Origin: Bradyrhizobium hereditatis
GTDB lineage: Bacteria > Pseudomonadota > Alphaproteobacteria > Rhizobiales > Xanthobacteraceae
NCBI RefSeq assembly: GCF_020329435.1
Contig: NZ_JAGKJK010000002.1
Span: forward strand, 186,001 to 250,000
Direction of reading: 5' to 3'
DNA length: 64,000 bases
The translations under genes were made by a program, and so were the position numbers. Below, piece by piece: positions 27,267 to 35,628 of this stretch. Every line of letters starts with the position of its first letter. The first letter of the stretch is position 1. The notes below the pieces were generated by a model. It was given only the letters and a program-made list of their open reading frames with translations, was not told the origin of the DNA and ran no database searches.

Positions 27267-29953
27267 GCACCATGACGATCAACGGCAAGCCAGCTTCCCT
27301 CCCCGATGATCCCGACGCGCTGTTGGTCGATGTGGTGCGCGACACACTCGACCTTACTGGCACCAAGCTCGTATGCGGGGCCGGCGTCTGCGGCGCCTGC
27401 ACAGTGCTGGTCGATGGCGAGCCTGCCGTGAGCTGCCTGATGCCGGCGCACGCCGCTGCAAACAGGAGCGTGACCACTGTCGAAGGCATCGGTGCGAAAG
27501 ACCTGCATCCGGTGCAGAAGGCCTTCATGGCGCACGATGCGCTGCAATGCGGCTTCTGCACGCCGGGCTTCATCGTCGAGGCCGCGGCGTTTCACGACCG
27601 CTGGCGCGCAGCCAAGGGAACGGGGGTGCCGTCGCGCGAGGAAATCGGCGCGGCATTGTCAGGACATCTCTGTCGCTGCGGTGCCTATGATGGCATCTTC
27701 CGCGCCGTGGCGGATGCCTGCGCCGGCCGCTTCGACGGCAACGACATCCTGCCGCCGCGCTTGGAAGCCCGCGACAAGGTGACGGGATCGGCGAAGTACA
27801 CGGTCGATATTCACCATGACGGCCAGCTCGAAGGCGTGATCCTGCGCTCGCCGTTTGCGCATGCTCGCATCAGCGAGCTCGATCTGGCGCCGGCGCGTAC
27901 AATGCCGGGCGTGAATGCCGCGATATCGCTGCTCGGTGACGATCGCGTCGTCCGCTATGTCGGCGAACCCATCGCAGCCGTTGCTGCTACCGATCGCAAG
28001 ACCGCGCTGGCTGCGATCGCCGCCATCAAGCTCACCAGCGAACGCCTGCCATCGGTGATCGGGCTCGATGACGCGCGAAGCGCGAATGCCCCTGTCGTGT
28101 TCGAAAAATCCGCGCGCAAGAAGGCCGGCAACGTCTCCGAAGGCGGCGGCTCGCCGGCCTCCTGGAAAGGCAATATCCGTGGGCCGACGGCGGCCTTTTC
28201 CAAAAAGCCGAGGAAGGTGCGAAGCTGGGTCGCCGACGCACGCGCGGCGAACAATCCGCTGCTGGTGGAAGCCACCTTCCGCACCGGCACGCAGCAGCAT
28301 TCCTGTCTCGAGCCGCACGCCGCCGTCGCGCGCTTCGACGGCGACCGTCTCACTGTCCACGTCTCGACGCAGGCCGTGTTTCATCTGATGGAGCTGATCG
28401 CCAAGCGCTATAAGCTCGACCACGACAAGGTGCGCGTGATCGCCGATCATGTCGGCGGCGGCTTTGGCTCGAAAGCCGCGCTTGGCGTGGAGACAACCAC
28501 TGCGATCGATCTGGCGCGCGAAGCCAAGGCGCCGGTGAGAGTTGCCTATGACCGGCACGAGGAATTGTCCGTCACCGGTTATCGGCCGGCGGCGGAGATG
28601 AAAATCGCGCTGCTGCCGTCCGAGCAGGGCGAATTGAAGGCGCTGTCTTTCACCGCACATGCCGACACCGGCGCGGCCACGAACTCCACGATCGCCGCCC
28701 TTGCACGCCTGATCTATCCGGCGGAAGCAAAGGAGCTCGCCGATTTCGACGTCATCAGCAATCTGCCGGCGGGTGCGCCCTTCCGCGGCCCCGGCGGTCC
28801 GCCGATGGCATTTGCGCTTGAACAGGCGATCGACGAGGCCGCGCTGCGCATGAACGTCGATCCGATCGCGCTGCGCAAGCGCTGGGACCCCGACCCGAAC
28901 CGCCAACGGCTCTACGATTGGGCCTTGAGCCTGGATGTGTGGCGCAACCGGAAACCGATCGCCGCGCAGAGCGGCCGCTATCGCCGCGGCGTCGGCGTCG
29001 CCACCGGCTACTGGCTTTATCTGTGGCAGCCGGGTTCGAAGGTTGAAGTATCGGTCAAGCGCGGACGGCTCGTTGTCAGCACTGCCACCCAGGACATCGG
29101 CACCGGTACGCGCACCGTGATCGCCAATACGATCGCACGCGAGTTCGGACTGGAGCCGCATGAGATTGACGTCAGGATCGGCGATTCGAAATTGCCGGAA
29201 GGGCCCGGCTCGGGCGGAAGCCGCGTCACGGCATCAGTCATTCCGCCGATGCTGCTTGCGATCGGGCAGCTGAAGACCGCAATCCGGCAGAATGCAAGAC
29301 GACAACCCGTCCCCGGCTCCAACGCGCCCTGGCGCGAGTTGCTCGCGGCATCGCCTGACCTCTCCGCGTCAGGCGTGCGGCCGGAAGACTCCCGCCGGAC
29401 GGCGCCGGGCGTCGAGTCGCCACTAAAGCAGGCCGGCTTCCTGGGCTGGATCTTCGGCTGGATGATGCGGCGCTTCTCCAATCTTGCGATCGGCGCCGGC
29501 GTGCCGAGCTCGGTGCAGATCGTCGAGGTCGAGGTCGACACCTGGCTCGGCCATGTGCGCGTCGTCAACGTTCACACCGGCATTGCGGTCGGCAAGATCG
29601 TGGCGCCCGCGCTGGCGCACAGCCAGGCAGCCGGCGCCGTCATTCAAGGCATCGGCTACGCGCTCTACGAAGCGCGAGAGGTTGATTCGCGCACGGGAGA
29701 TGTGCTCAGCGGCAGCATGGAAGATTACCGGATTCCCGGCATTGCCGACACGCCTGTCATCGACGTGCATTTCGACCAGGCTGGATATGATCACGTGCTC
29801 GGCGGTGGTGTCGGCATCGGTGAGGTCGCGACCGTGCCCACCTCGCCGGCGGTCGCCAATGCGATTCACAACGCTACAGGCGTTCGGCTGACGGAGTTGC
29901 CGATCCGCCCCGATCGTCTCGTCGCCGCACTCAAAGGGAGGGCCGCCGCATGA
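27263..29953 (+). CDS. Xanthine dehydrogenase-family fusion, 2Fe-2S plus molybdopterin domains
   Basis: An 896-residue fusion. Residues 1-155 are the small iron-sulfur subunit: plant-type cluster C38, C43, C46, C58 and a second cluster C96, C99, C137, C139. From about 165 to the end is the molybdopterin large subunit (ab-hammerhead GSAKYTVDIHHDGQLEGVIL, then ADHVGGGFGSKAALGVETTT, FRGPGGPPMAFALEQAID, and near the end GIGEVATVPTSPAVANAI with the catalytic-type Glu). These two modules are normally separate genes in YagTSR-like enzymes. It overlaps the upstream tetR and the downstream FAD gene by 4 bases each. Substrate is probably an aldehyde or N-heterocycle; no XdhC maturation gene is visible. 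Confidence 0.9.
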   Translation: MSTMTINGKPASLPDDPDALLVDVVRDTLDLTGTKLVCGAGVCGACTVLVDGEPAVSCLMPAHAAANRSVTTVEGIGAKDLHPVQKAFMAHDALQCGFCTPGFIVEAAAFHDRWRAAKGTGVPSREEIGAALSGHLCRCGAYDGIFRAVADACAGRFDGNDILPPRLEARDKVTGSAKYTVDIHHDGQLEGVILRSPFAHARISELDLAPARTMPGVNAAISLLGDDRVVRYVGEPIAAVAATDRKTALAAIAAIKLTSERLPSVIGLDDARSANAPVVFEKSARKKAGNVSEGGGSPASWKGNIRGPTAAFSKKPRKVRSWVADARAANNPLLVEATFRTGTQQHSCLEPHAAVARFDGDRLTVHVSTQAVFHLMELIAKRYKLDHDKVRVIADHVGGGFGSKAALGVETTTAIDLAREAKAPVRVAYDRHEELSVTGYRPAAEMKIALLPSEQGELKALSFTAHADTGAATNSTIAALARLIYPAEAKELADFDVISNLPAGAPFRGPGGPPMAFALEQAIDEAALRMNVDPIALRKRWDPDPNRQRLYDWALSLDVWRNRKPIAAQSGRYRRGVGVATGYWLYLWQPGSKVEVSVKRGRLVVSTATQDIGTGTRTVIANTIAREFGLEPHEIDVRIGDSKLPEGPGSGGSRVTASVIPPMLLAIGQLKTAIRQNARRQPVPGSNAPWRELLAASPDLSASGVRPEDSRRTAPGVESPLKQAGFLGWIFGWMMRRFSNLAIGAGVPSSVQIVEVEVDTWLGHVRVVNVHTGIAVGKIVAPALAHSQAAGAVIQGIGYALYEAREVDSRTGDVLSGSMEDYRIPGIADTPVIDVHFDQAGYDHVLGGGVGIGEVATVPTSPAVANAIHNATGVRLTELPIRPDRLVAALKGRAAA

Positions 29954-30873
29954 CAGCAACAGCCATGAACGCTACGCACACAGGTGAATTCCGCGCCGCC
30001 GGCACCGATCTCTCCGAGCGACGACGCAGCGGCGTCTCGAGGGGACCGTTGATCGATATTGCGGCCGCACCCGATATGATCGGGATGCATTGGGCCGCCG
30101 ACGGGAGCTTGCGCCTCGGCGCGTTCACGACCATTGCGGCGATCGCCGCCGATCCGCTCATTGCCGCCGCATATCCGGGCGTTGCGGCCTCCGCGCAAGG
30201 TCTGGCAACGCCACAGATCCGTCACCTCGCCACCCTCGGCGGCAATCTCGCACAGCGTTCGCGCTGCTGGTATTTTCGAAACCCGCACATCGCGTGCCTG
30301 AAGAAAGGCGGCTCCGACTGTCCGGCACGATCCGGCAATCATCTCTATCATGTCGCCTTCGACCTCGGCCCCTGCGTGGCGCCGCATCCCTCGACTATGG
30401 CGGCGGCGCTGCTCGCCTATGAAGCGAAAGTAACCACCGATCGAAGAAGCTCGCTGACGATCGGCGATCTGCTCGGCGACGGCTCCAACGGCACCGCCGA
30501 CAACACGTTGCAGCCGGGCGAGATGATCAAGAGCGTCACACTTGCCTCGCCGCTGCAAGGCGAGCGCGCACTATACAAGCGCGCGATCAGCCGCACGCAT
30601 GCCGAATGGCCGCTGGTCGAAGTCTGCGCGCGTGCCGTGATCAGGGACGGCACGTTCCACCTCATCCGCCTCGCTGCCGGCGGCATCGCCCCGGTGCCGC
30701 TGCGGCTCGCGGCTGCGGAAGGTGTGTTGCAGGGCAAGCAAGCATCTGTATCCATCATCGCCGAGGCTGCGCAGCAGGCGACTTCCGGCGCGAAGCCATT
30801 GCCAATGACGGGCTACAAGGTCGATCTCTTGAAGGGCATCGTGCGGGATGTGCTGGAGCGGCTCATGGGGTAG
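29950..30873 (+). CDS. FAD-binding subunit of molybdenum hydroxylase, with 4Fe-4S insert
   Basis: A 307-residue FAD_binding_5/CO_deh_flav_C protein. FAD-site motifs are ATPQIRHLATLGGNLAQRSR (86-105) and the following GPCVAPHPST. The loop between them carries C106, C116, C124 and C142 in CWYFRNPHIACLKKGG and DCPAR, the arrangement that binds a 4Fe-4S cluster in YagS- and HcrB-like subunits. The N-terminus (AAGTDLSERRRSG) is a slightly divergent form of the usual GGTxL FAD loop. Translation is coupled to the fused 2Fe-2S/Mo subunit by an ATGA overlap, so the holoenzyme is likely a two-polypeptide version of the three-subunit enzyme. Confidence 0.93.
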   Translation: MTATAMNATHTGEFRAAGTDLSERRRSGVSRGPLIDIAAAPDMIGMHWAADGSLRLGAFTTIAAIAADPLIAAAYPGVAASAQGLATPQIRHLATLGGNLAQRSRCWYFRNPHIACLKKGGSDCPARSGNHLYHVAFDLGPCVAPHPSTMAAALLAYEAKVTTDRRSSLTIGDLLGDGSNGTADNTLQPGEMIKSVTLASPLQGERALYKRAISRTHAEWPLVEVCARAVIRDGTFHLIRLAAGGIAPVPLRLAAAEGVLQGKQASVSIIAEAAQQATSGAKPLPMTGYKVDLLKGIVRDVLERLMG

Positions 30874-30888
30874 ACTTCAGGCATTCTT

Positions 30889-30907
30889 GGTATGATGAAT
30901 TCATACC
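30889..30907. promoter_or_regulatory. Palindrome upstream of vapB remnant
   Basis: GGTATGA, five bases, TCATACC: a 7-bp exact inverted repeat ending 30 bases before the vapB-like start. Type II antitoxins bind such palindromes in their own promoters, so this is a likely surviving autoregulatory operator. Confidence 0.5.
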
Positions 30908-30936
30908 TTCTACTATTAGCCCAAGGCCGCCGCCCA

Positions 30937-31038
30937 ATGCACCTGAACGATGAAGCGCACAAGCTGGCAAACGAGCTGGCGGAGCTCACCGGCGAGAACT
31001 TGACGTCGGCTGTAATCGTGGCGCTGCTTAGGACATGA
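30937..31038 (+). pseudogene. VapB-type antitoxin remnant, truncated by MITE-like element
   Basis: A 33-residue frame MHLNDEAHKLANELAELTGE then NLTSAVIVALLRT. This matches the start of Rv0623/VapB-type antitoxins (xxxxExxxLAxELAxLTGExxTxAVxxAL). Intact members run on for about 50 residues more and are followed by vapC. Here the frame is cut after VIVAL-L by a 218-base repeat element starting at 31027, which provides the stop codon, and neither the antitoxin tail nor a PIN-domain toxin is found beyond it. Confidence 0.65.
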
Positions 31039-31244
31039 TGAGTTTTGGTTAGATCAAGTTCGCCGAATATGCGGTTCACCTCTCCCGCTTGCGGGGGAGG
31101 TCGGCGCGAAGCGCCGGGTGGGGGCTCTCTCCACTCGGGCGGCATCGCCCGCGGAGACACCCCCACCCCAACCCTCCCCCGCAAGCGGGAGAGGGAAGGC
31201 ACCTTCTTCGTGGTCGCAATCAAATCTAATTCCATCATGCTTAG
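31027..31244 (-). mobile_element. MITE-like element, copy B (218 bp)
   Basis: Second copy of the element at 15519-15736, in inverse orientation and the same length. Read on the minus strand it starts CTAAGCATGATGGAATTAG and ends CATGATGTCCTAAG after ATCTAACCAAAACT. Internal GC-rich hairpin blocks (CTCTCCCGCTTGCGGGGGAG and its partner) are closely conserved between copies, whereas the flanks are unrelated, which shows it as a discrete inserted unit. It lies within the vapB remnant. Confidence 0.75.
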
Positions 31245-31294
31245 CGAACAGGATTGATGAGTTCGCTCCACCCATCCTACGAAGCTAACGGAAT

Positions 31295-32548
31295 CTAATG
31301 ATCCTCGAACTCGTCTTCCTCGTTGACCTTGCTGCGGGCTCCGAACCAGCGCGAGATCGACTTCTTGCCGAGCGATCCCGTCGAATAGGGATCGCGCGAC
31401 CCGTAAGGATTGCGCTGGGCGCGCGCGGCGACCTGCTCGCCTGAGACCGCGGCCGGCTGGCAGATGGTGCGGCGCGACGGGCGGCGCATCAGGTCGACGT
31501 GGATGTGATCCTCGTGGTGCGAGTTGGAGCCCGGCGCCAGCACGGTGTTGAACTGCTGGCAGGCGGCGGCCTGGATGTCGCGCAGGAAGCCCTGCTCTTC
31601 CGGCAGGCCGCGCCAGCCGCCCCTCACCGTCACGCGCCGTCCGTCGGCGAGCGTGAAGCCTGCGATGTCGAGCGCATTGCCGAAGGCATGCTCGGAAATA
31701 TGCGCGTGCGGATTGCCGTTCATGCCGCGGCAGGAATAGGCGGAGATCTGCTTGATCTCGACGACGCGTACGCCGAACCAGCGCATCGACGCCGGCTGCA
31801 CGGAATCGGTGAGCCAGCGGTCGAGCGCGGAGACGATGGGGCATGCGAGCGTCGCCGCAGGCTTCATCGAGACCTGCCCGAAGGCGTTGACCGGATTGCC
31901 CTGCGCCGGTCCGAGCCGCGGCGCGGCCGGCGACGGCGATGCTGAATAGGATGGCTGTGAATATGGCGCAGACGACTGCGGCGCATATCGCTCGCGCGAC
32001 TGATAGGACGGCGCCGCCATATAGCCGCCGTTGCGCGATGCCGGCGTACCCTCGGGAGGCAGATCGATATCGTTTTCCTGCGGAGCGGCGACGCCCGGCG
32101 CGGAAAGCGAGATCGGACCGTTCGATGGCGCGGCATAGTTCGGCTGACTCGGTGCCGGATAGCTTCCCGAATGGTTGCCTGAATACGTGCTCGGATAATT
32201 CCCTTGTGGCGGCGCTGCCGCCGGCGCGCGGCTGATCGGCCAGCGCGGCTGATTGCCGATATTGGCGGGCGGCCGCAGGCTTTCGTCAGCAAAGCCGAAG
32301 CTCGTGATGTTTTCGCCGAGCGCCGCCACCTTCAGCGGGTATTCCGCACCGCACACACCGGGACCGGAGATCGGATCGATCCGGACCACTTCGGGGCTTT
32401 CTTTGACCGCACCGGACTTCAGGCAAGCGATTTCGGCCTCGGCGCGCCACGGTTCGCGCTCGGCGGACTGAAAGAATCCGCGGCCACAACCAGCTAGCGA
32501 AACGAGGACGAAGGAGCCGACGAGATACAAACGAACTCCGCGCGTCAT
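31295..32548 (-). CDS. Extensin-like lipoprotein (D,D-peptidase-like fold)
   Basis: A 417-residue envelope protein. The N-terminus has a lipobox (LVSLAGC, Cys at 21), so it is probably an outer-membrane lipoprotein. Residues about 90-215 are Pro/Ser/Tyr/Gln-rich and disordered; about 215-365 form the extensin-like C-terminal domain with HISEHAFGNALDIAGF and HHEDHIHVDLM. The His-x6-Asp and HxH pattern resembles zinc D,D-carboxypeptidases of the M15/LAS group, so peptidoglycan trimming is plausible. The acidic tail (NEEDEFEDH) is unusual. Monocistronic as far as seen. Confidence 0.9.
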   Translation of the reverse strand: MTRGVRLYLVGSFVLVSLAGCGRGFFQSAEREPWRAEAEIACLKSGAVKESPEVVRIDPISGPGVCGAEYPLKVAALGENITSFGFADESLRPPANIGNQPRWPISRAPAAAPPQGNYPSTYSGNHSGSYPAPSQPNYAAPSNGPISLSAPGVAAPQENDIDLPPEGTPASRNGGYMAAPSYQSRERYAPQSSAPYSQPSYSASPSPAAPRLGPAQGNPVNAFGQVSMKPAATLACPIVSALDRWLTDSVQPASMRWFGVRVVEIKQISAYSCRGMNGNPHAHISEHAFGNALDIAGFTLADGRRVTVRGGWRGLPEEQGFLRDIQAAACQQFNTVLAPGSNSHHEDHIHVDLMRRPSRRTICQPAAVSGEQVAARAQRNPYGSRDPYSTGSLGKKSISRWFGARSKVNEEDEFEDH

Positions 32549-32741
32549 CCGCGCAGGTTCAACTAATTTATTTAAAGACTCTTCAACATATTGATTTTAC
32601 GAATTTTTTACCATGTTTCCGGGTCTCGTCGCCTGTGGAGAGCGGCTGGATGGACAATAAAACTTACTTTTTGGGCCGGGAACGCTTTGCTAGCCTCGAA
32701 GTTAGTTGCGGGCACGACTTGAACCCAAGGGAGCCTTCCCA

Positions 32742-32837
32742 ATGGATTTCGTAAGTCCTCTCGTCAGCAGGCTTGGCGTTGTAGCCGCATATGTTGCACT
32801 CGCCTTCGTCGGCGCGATTGTGCTCGGCGTGTTCTAG
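32742..32837 (+). CDS. 31-residue single-pass membrane protein
   Basis: ATG at 32742 after a GGGAG ribosome site (spacing about 7) opens a 31-codon frame, MDFVSPLVSRLGVVAAYVAL then AFVGAIVLGVF, ending TAG at 32837. Residues 10-31 form one hydrophobic helix. A strong intrinsic terminator follows at 32866-32895, so the whole looks like a complete small transcript. Function unknown; small bitopic proteins often modulate larger membrane complexes. No gene is called on the other strand here. Confidence 0.65.
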   Translation: MDFVSPLVSRLGVVAAYVALAFVGAIVLGVF

Positions 32838-32865
32838 ACTTCCCATCCTAAAGGTGGAGCTAGAG

Positions 32866-32895
32866 CGCCCGGTGACCGTGTCACCGGGCGTTTTC
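32866..32895 (+). terminator. Intrinsic terminator after small membrane protein
   Basis: CGCCCGGTGAC, loop CGT, GTCACCGGGCG: a perfect 11-bp stem followed by TTTT. It serves the plus-strand small gene; its right arm also covers the stop codon of the minus-strand DUF2147-like gene. Confidence 0.85.
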
Positions 32896-33753
32896 GCGTA
32901 AAGCCAAACGCTGCCCGGCGGACGTCGGCCATGACGTTGCCAGGCTGTCGGCGCGGCGGGTGATGCGGCTCCAGTTGTTGCCGGAGCAGTAGAAGCGATA
33001 GAGCGCGCAGGCTTCGACGCGAAGCGTGTTGGTCCCCTTCATCGACATTGTGCCGTAGTAGGTCTCGCCGCTGTCCTGGCTGTAGATGCTGCCGGTCCAT
33101 TGCCGTTCTTTCTTCGGCTTCATGTTGATCAGGATCGCTTCGCCCCTCTCGTTCGATGACATCAGCAGATAGCCGCACAGCGCGTTGCCGCATTTGGCGA
33201 TCCGCACCGTGCCCTTGCCTTCGGTCAGCCAGTCACCCATCGGCGAATCCGATGGCTCTTCCTCGCTCTGATGCGCAACGCGCTCGACCTCCGGCGCAGG
33301 AGGCGCGGCCTCGACCGGCTTCGTGGCCGGCGGCGGCAACGGGACAGAAGCCTGCTGAACCGGTGACGGTGTGGGCGGCGGAGGTGGCGGCGGCGCAGCG
33401 ACGATCTCGCTTGTCGATGCAGCCGGTGAGTAGACGGCGGGCGGCGCGGCGACGACGGTCTTGGCGGGCGCCGTGGTCGCCGGCGGTGGCGGCGACGCGG
33501 GTGGTGCGGGCGGCGCGACCGTCTGCGGCTGAGGCGGCACAGGTTTTGGCGCTACGCCCGCGTCGCGATTCTCCTCCAGGCGCTTGCGGCGCCAGTCGAG
33601 GCTTCTGGAGATCGAGACGCACGATCCGGAACGGCAGTGCCTTGAGGATTCGATGTGGACCCGGTGACCGCCGACGCTGAATGAAATCGAGCGGCCGGCC
33701 TCGGCCGAAGATGTGAGCGCGATCAGCACGGCGAGAAAACCAAGTCGTTTCAT
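32881..33753 (-). CDS. Secreted DUF2147-like protein with proline-rich linker
   Basis: A 290-residue exported protein. Signal peptide MKRLGFLAVLIALTSSAEAG, then a short beta-rich N-terminal module (ISFSVGGHRVHIESSRHCRS), a long Pro/Ala linker (about 65-165, with PPPPPPPTPSP), and a C-terminal DUF2147-like domain (GDWLTEGKGTVRIAKCGNAL through YGTMSMKGTNTLRVEACALY). Start at 33753 has GGGAGG upstream. It is a paralogue of the divergent gene at 33934, sharing the same three-part build. DUF2147 proteins bind small ligands in the envelope; the role here is unknown. Confidence 0.85.
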   Translation of the reverse strand: MKRLGFLAVLIALTSSAEAGRSISFSVGGHRVHIESSRHCRSGSCVSISRSLDWRRKRLEENRDAGVAPKPVPPQPQTVAPPAPPASPPPPATTAPAKTVVAAPPAVYSPAASTSEIVAAPPPPPPPTPSPVQQASVPLPPPATKPVEAAPPAPEVERVAHQSEEEPSDSPMGDWLTEGKGTVRIAKCGNALCGYLLMSSNERGEAILINMKPKKERQWTGSIYSQDSGETYYGTMSMKGTNTLRVEACALYRFYCSGNNWSRITRRADSLATSWPTSAGQRLALRENAR

Positions 33754-33807
33754 CGAAGCCTCCCGCAGGTGATGCGGCAGGCTAGTCGCGGGGAACCTGG
33801 GCTGGAT

Positions 33808-33821
33808 GTGATTTGAATCAC
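33808..33821. promoter_or_regulatory. Palindrome in divergent DUF2147 promoter region
   Basis: GTGATT-TG-AATCAC, two exact 6-base arms, lies midway in the 180 bases separating the two divergent DUF2147-like genes; CATCAC repeats the half-site at about 33857. It could be a binding site controlling both genes together. Confidence 0.35.
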
Positions 33822-33933
33822 CGAGCCACACTGCTCGTTGCTGGCCTCCCGTGACGTACATCACAGAATGCGTCCGCCTGCCCGCATAGGTTCCGACTAC
33901 GTTCAACGACCACAAGCCGCTCGGGAGGCTCTC

Positions 33934-34644
33934 ATGAAGAAGCTCTACGTCCTCGCCGCATTGTTGATGGCCGCGACCTCGGCGCAGGCCGGCGGGATCA
34001 CCTTCGAAGTCAATGGCGAGCGCGTCCGCGTTGAAGCGCCGCGCAATTGCAACGCCCTTTCCTGCGTCAAGATCACCGCGCCCGGATACAACGGCACGCT
34101 CGGCAATATCGATCTCAAGGGCCTCGGCTCGAAGGGCAAGGACGACGATGACGTCGTCGCCACCGCGCCGGCGAAACCGGCGCCTGCGCCGGCTCCGGTC
34201 CAGGCCGCCACGGCGCAGCCTGCCGCTCCCGCCGCGCCATCGCCTGCGCCCGCGCCTGCTCAATCGACCGTCGCGGCTGCAACGCCTGCCCAAAGCAACG
34301 TCGCTCCGCCTGCGCCTGCCCCGCAGCCGGCTCCCGTCGCCGCAGCGGCCGCGTCCGATCCGAACTCGCCGCTCGGCGTCTGGGCGACTGAAGAGAACAA
34401 GGGCAACGTTCGCATCGAGGAATGCGGCGCCAACCTGTGCGGCTATTCCGTCAACACCGGCGAGCGGATCCTGATCAACATGAAGCCGCAAGGCGGCAAG
34501 TGGACCGGCCGGATTCACGATCCGAACAGCGGCCGCAATTACGACTCGACGATCGCGCTGAAGGGCACCAATACGCTCAAAGTCCAGGGCTGCGCCTTCG
34601 GCGGCATGTTCTGCGGCGGCCAGACCTGGAAGCGCGTGAGCTGA
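33934..34644 (+). CDS. Secreted DUF2147-like protein, divergent paralogue
   Basis: A 236-residue exported protein: signal peptide MKKLYVLAALLMAATSAQAG, N-terminal module (ITFEVNGERVRVEAPRNCNA), Ala/Pro linker (about 75-145) and C-terminal DUF2147-like domain (LGVWATEENKGNVRIEECGA through CGYSVNTGERILINMKPQGG). Cysteine positions match those of the divergent paralogue at 32881-33753, suggesting conserved disulfides. Start at 33934 has GGGAGG about 5 bases upstream. A strong terminator follows. The pair was probably born by inverted duplication and may share regulation from the central region. Confidence 0.88.
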   Translation: MKKLYVLAALLMAATSAQAGGITFEVNGERVRVEAPRNCNALSCVKITAPGYNGTLGNIDLKGLGSKGKDDDDVVATAPAKPAPAPAPVQAATAQPAAPAAPSPAPAPAQSTVAAATPAQSNVAPPAPAPQPAPVAAAAASDPNSPLGVWATEENKGNVRIEECGANLCGYSVNTGERILINMKPQGGKWTGRIHDPNSGRNYDSTIALKGTNTLKVQGCAFGGMFCGGQTWKRVS

Positions 34645-34662
34645 CGATTTTCTCCCGAGCCT

Positions 34663-34698
34663 GAAGGCCCCATGCGATTTCACGGGGCCTTCTTTTTT
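34663..34698 (+). terminator. Intrinsic terminator
   Basis: GAAGGCCCC, a 12-base loop, GGGGCCTTC and six Ts, 18 bases after the stop of the DUF2147-like gene. Confidence 0.9.
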
Positions 34699-34785
34699 GC
34701 GCGCTCGCGGATGGTTGCGCGTTCGTTACCGGGTTGCGCGACGAAACAAATCTCCTGTGCGAAAGTTCGTTCGCTCGGTTTGCGA

Positions 34786-35604
34786 TCAGGCCGCACGCCG
34801 CAGCCAGTCCCGCATCCGCTGAAACAGATTTCTGCGCGGCTGCGGTCGCATCGCGGCCGCATCGACAACCATAGGCTCGATCTCCGGCGCAAATGACGGC
34901 GGAGCGACGGGCTGCGCCTCTTCGATTGGAGCGGTGGGCTGCGCCTTATCGACGGACGCACCGGCTGCCGCATGGATCACCACCGTGTCGACCATCACCG
35001 TCAGGCCATCATCCGGCGCAATCGGCGGCGGAGGCTGATCGGCTGGGGGCGTTGCAGCGACGGAAGGCGGCGCAACACTCCGCCTGCTCCGGCGCTTTTC
35101 CTGCGCCGGCTGTTTGGCCCGCGGCTTGCGCGTGGTCGCGGCATGTGCGGCCGCGGAGAGTGCGATCGGGCCGACATTCTCAAGAAACGCACGCTCGTAA
35201 TCGCGCGAGAGCCGATCCACGGCGTCCGGCAGCGGCAGCCAGTCCACGGCCTTCACGTCGCGCATCAGCTCGTAGGCCGCGTCACCGCGCGCTTCCATGC
35301 GCCAATAGTGCACCACCTTGGAGCCACCGCGGGATTCATAGGCCAGGGTGCCCAGGAATTCGTGCACGGACACCTCGTGCCCGGTCTCTTCCATCACCTC
35401 GCGCTCGGCCGCGGCGCGCGGCGTCTCGCCGTCGTCGAGTTTGCCCTTGGGCAGAACCCATTCATTGCGCTTGCGCAGGCGCACCACCGCGAACAGCGGC
35501 GGCTCCGCCTGCCGCAGCACAATGCCTCCCGCCGCCAGCACAGGCGTTCGCGCCATCTTTCTTGCCGCTTTCCGACTTCGAATCTTGCGACCATATAGAG
35601 ACAA
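34786..35604 (-). CDS. Nudix hydrolase with long disordered tail
   Basis: A 272-residue protein. Residues about 20-150 are a Nudix domain with a complete Nudix box: G in LPKGKLDDGE, then TPRAAAEREVMEETG, giving GX5EX7REUXEEXG. Such enzymes hydrolyse nucleoside diphosphates linked to another group (for example diadenosine polyphosphates). The C-terminal 110 residues are Ala/Pro-rich and basic in part (KPRAKQPAQEKRRSRRSV) and end in an amphipathic RRNLFQRMRDWLRRAA, which could touch membrane or nucleic acid. The start may instead be ATG 35556 (MARTPVLAAGG), closer to the family N-terminus. Confidence 0.9.
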   Translation of the reverse strand: MSLYGRKIRSRKAARKMARTPVLAAGGIVLRQAEPPLFAVVRLRKRNEWVLPKGKLDDGETPRAAAEREVMEETGHEVSVHEFLGTLAYESRGGSKVVHYWRMEARGDAAYELMRDVKAVDWLPLPDAVDRLSRDYERAFLENVGPIALSAAAHAATTRKPRAKQPAQEKRRSRRSVAPPSVAATPPADQPPPPIAPDDGLTVMVDTVVIHAAAGASVDKAQPTAPIEEAQPVAPPSFAPEIEPMVVDAAAMRPQPRRNLFQRMRDWLRRAA

Positions 35605-35628
35605 GCGGCCGCAAAATCGAGATCAGGA

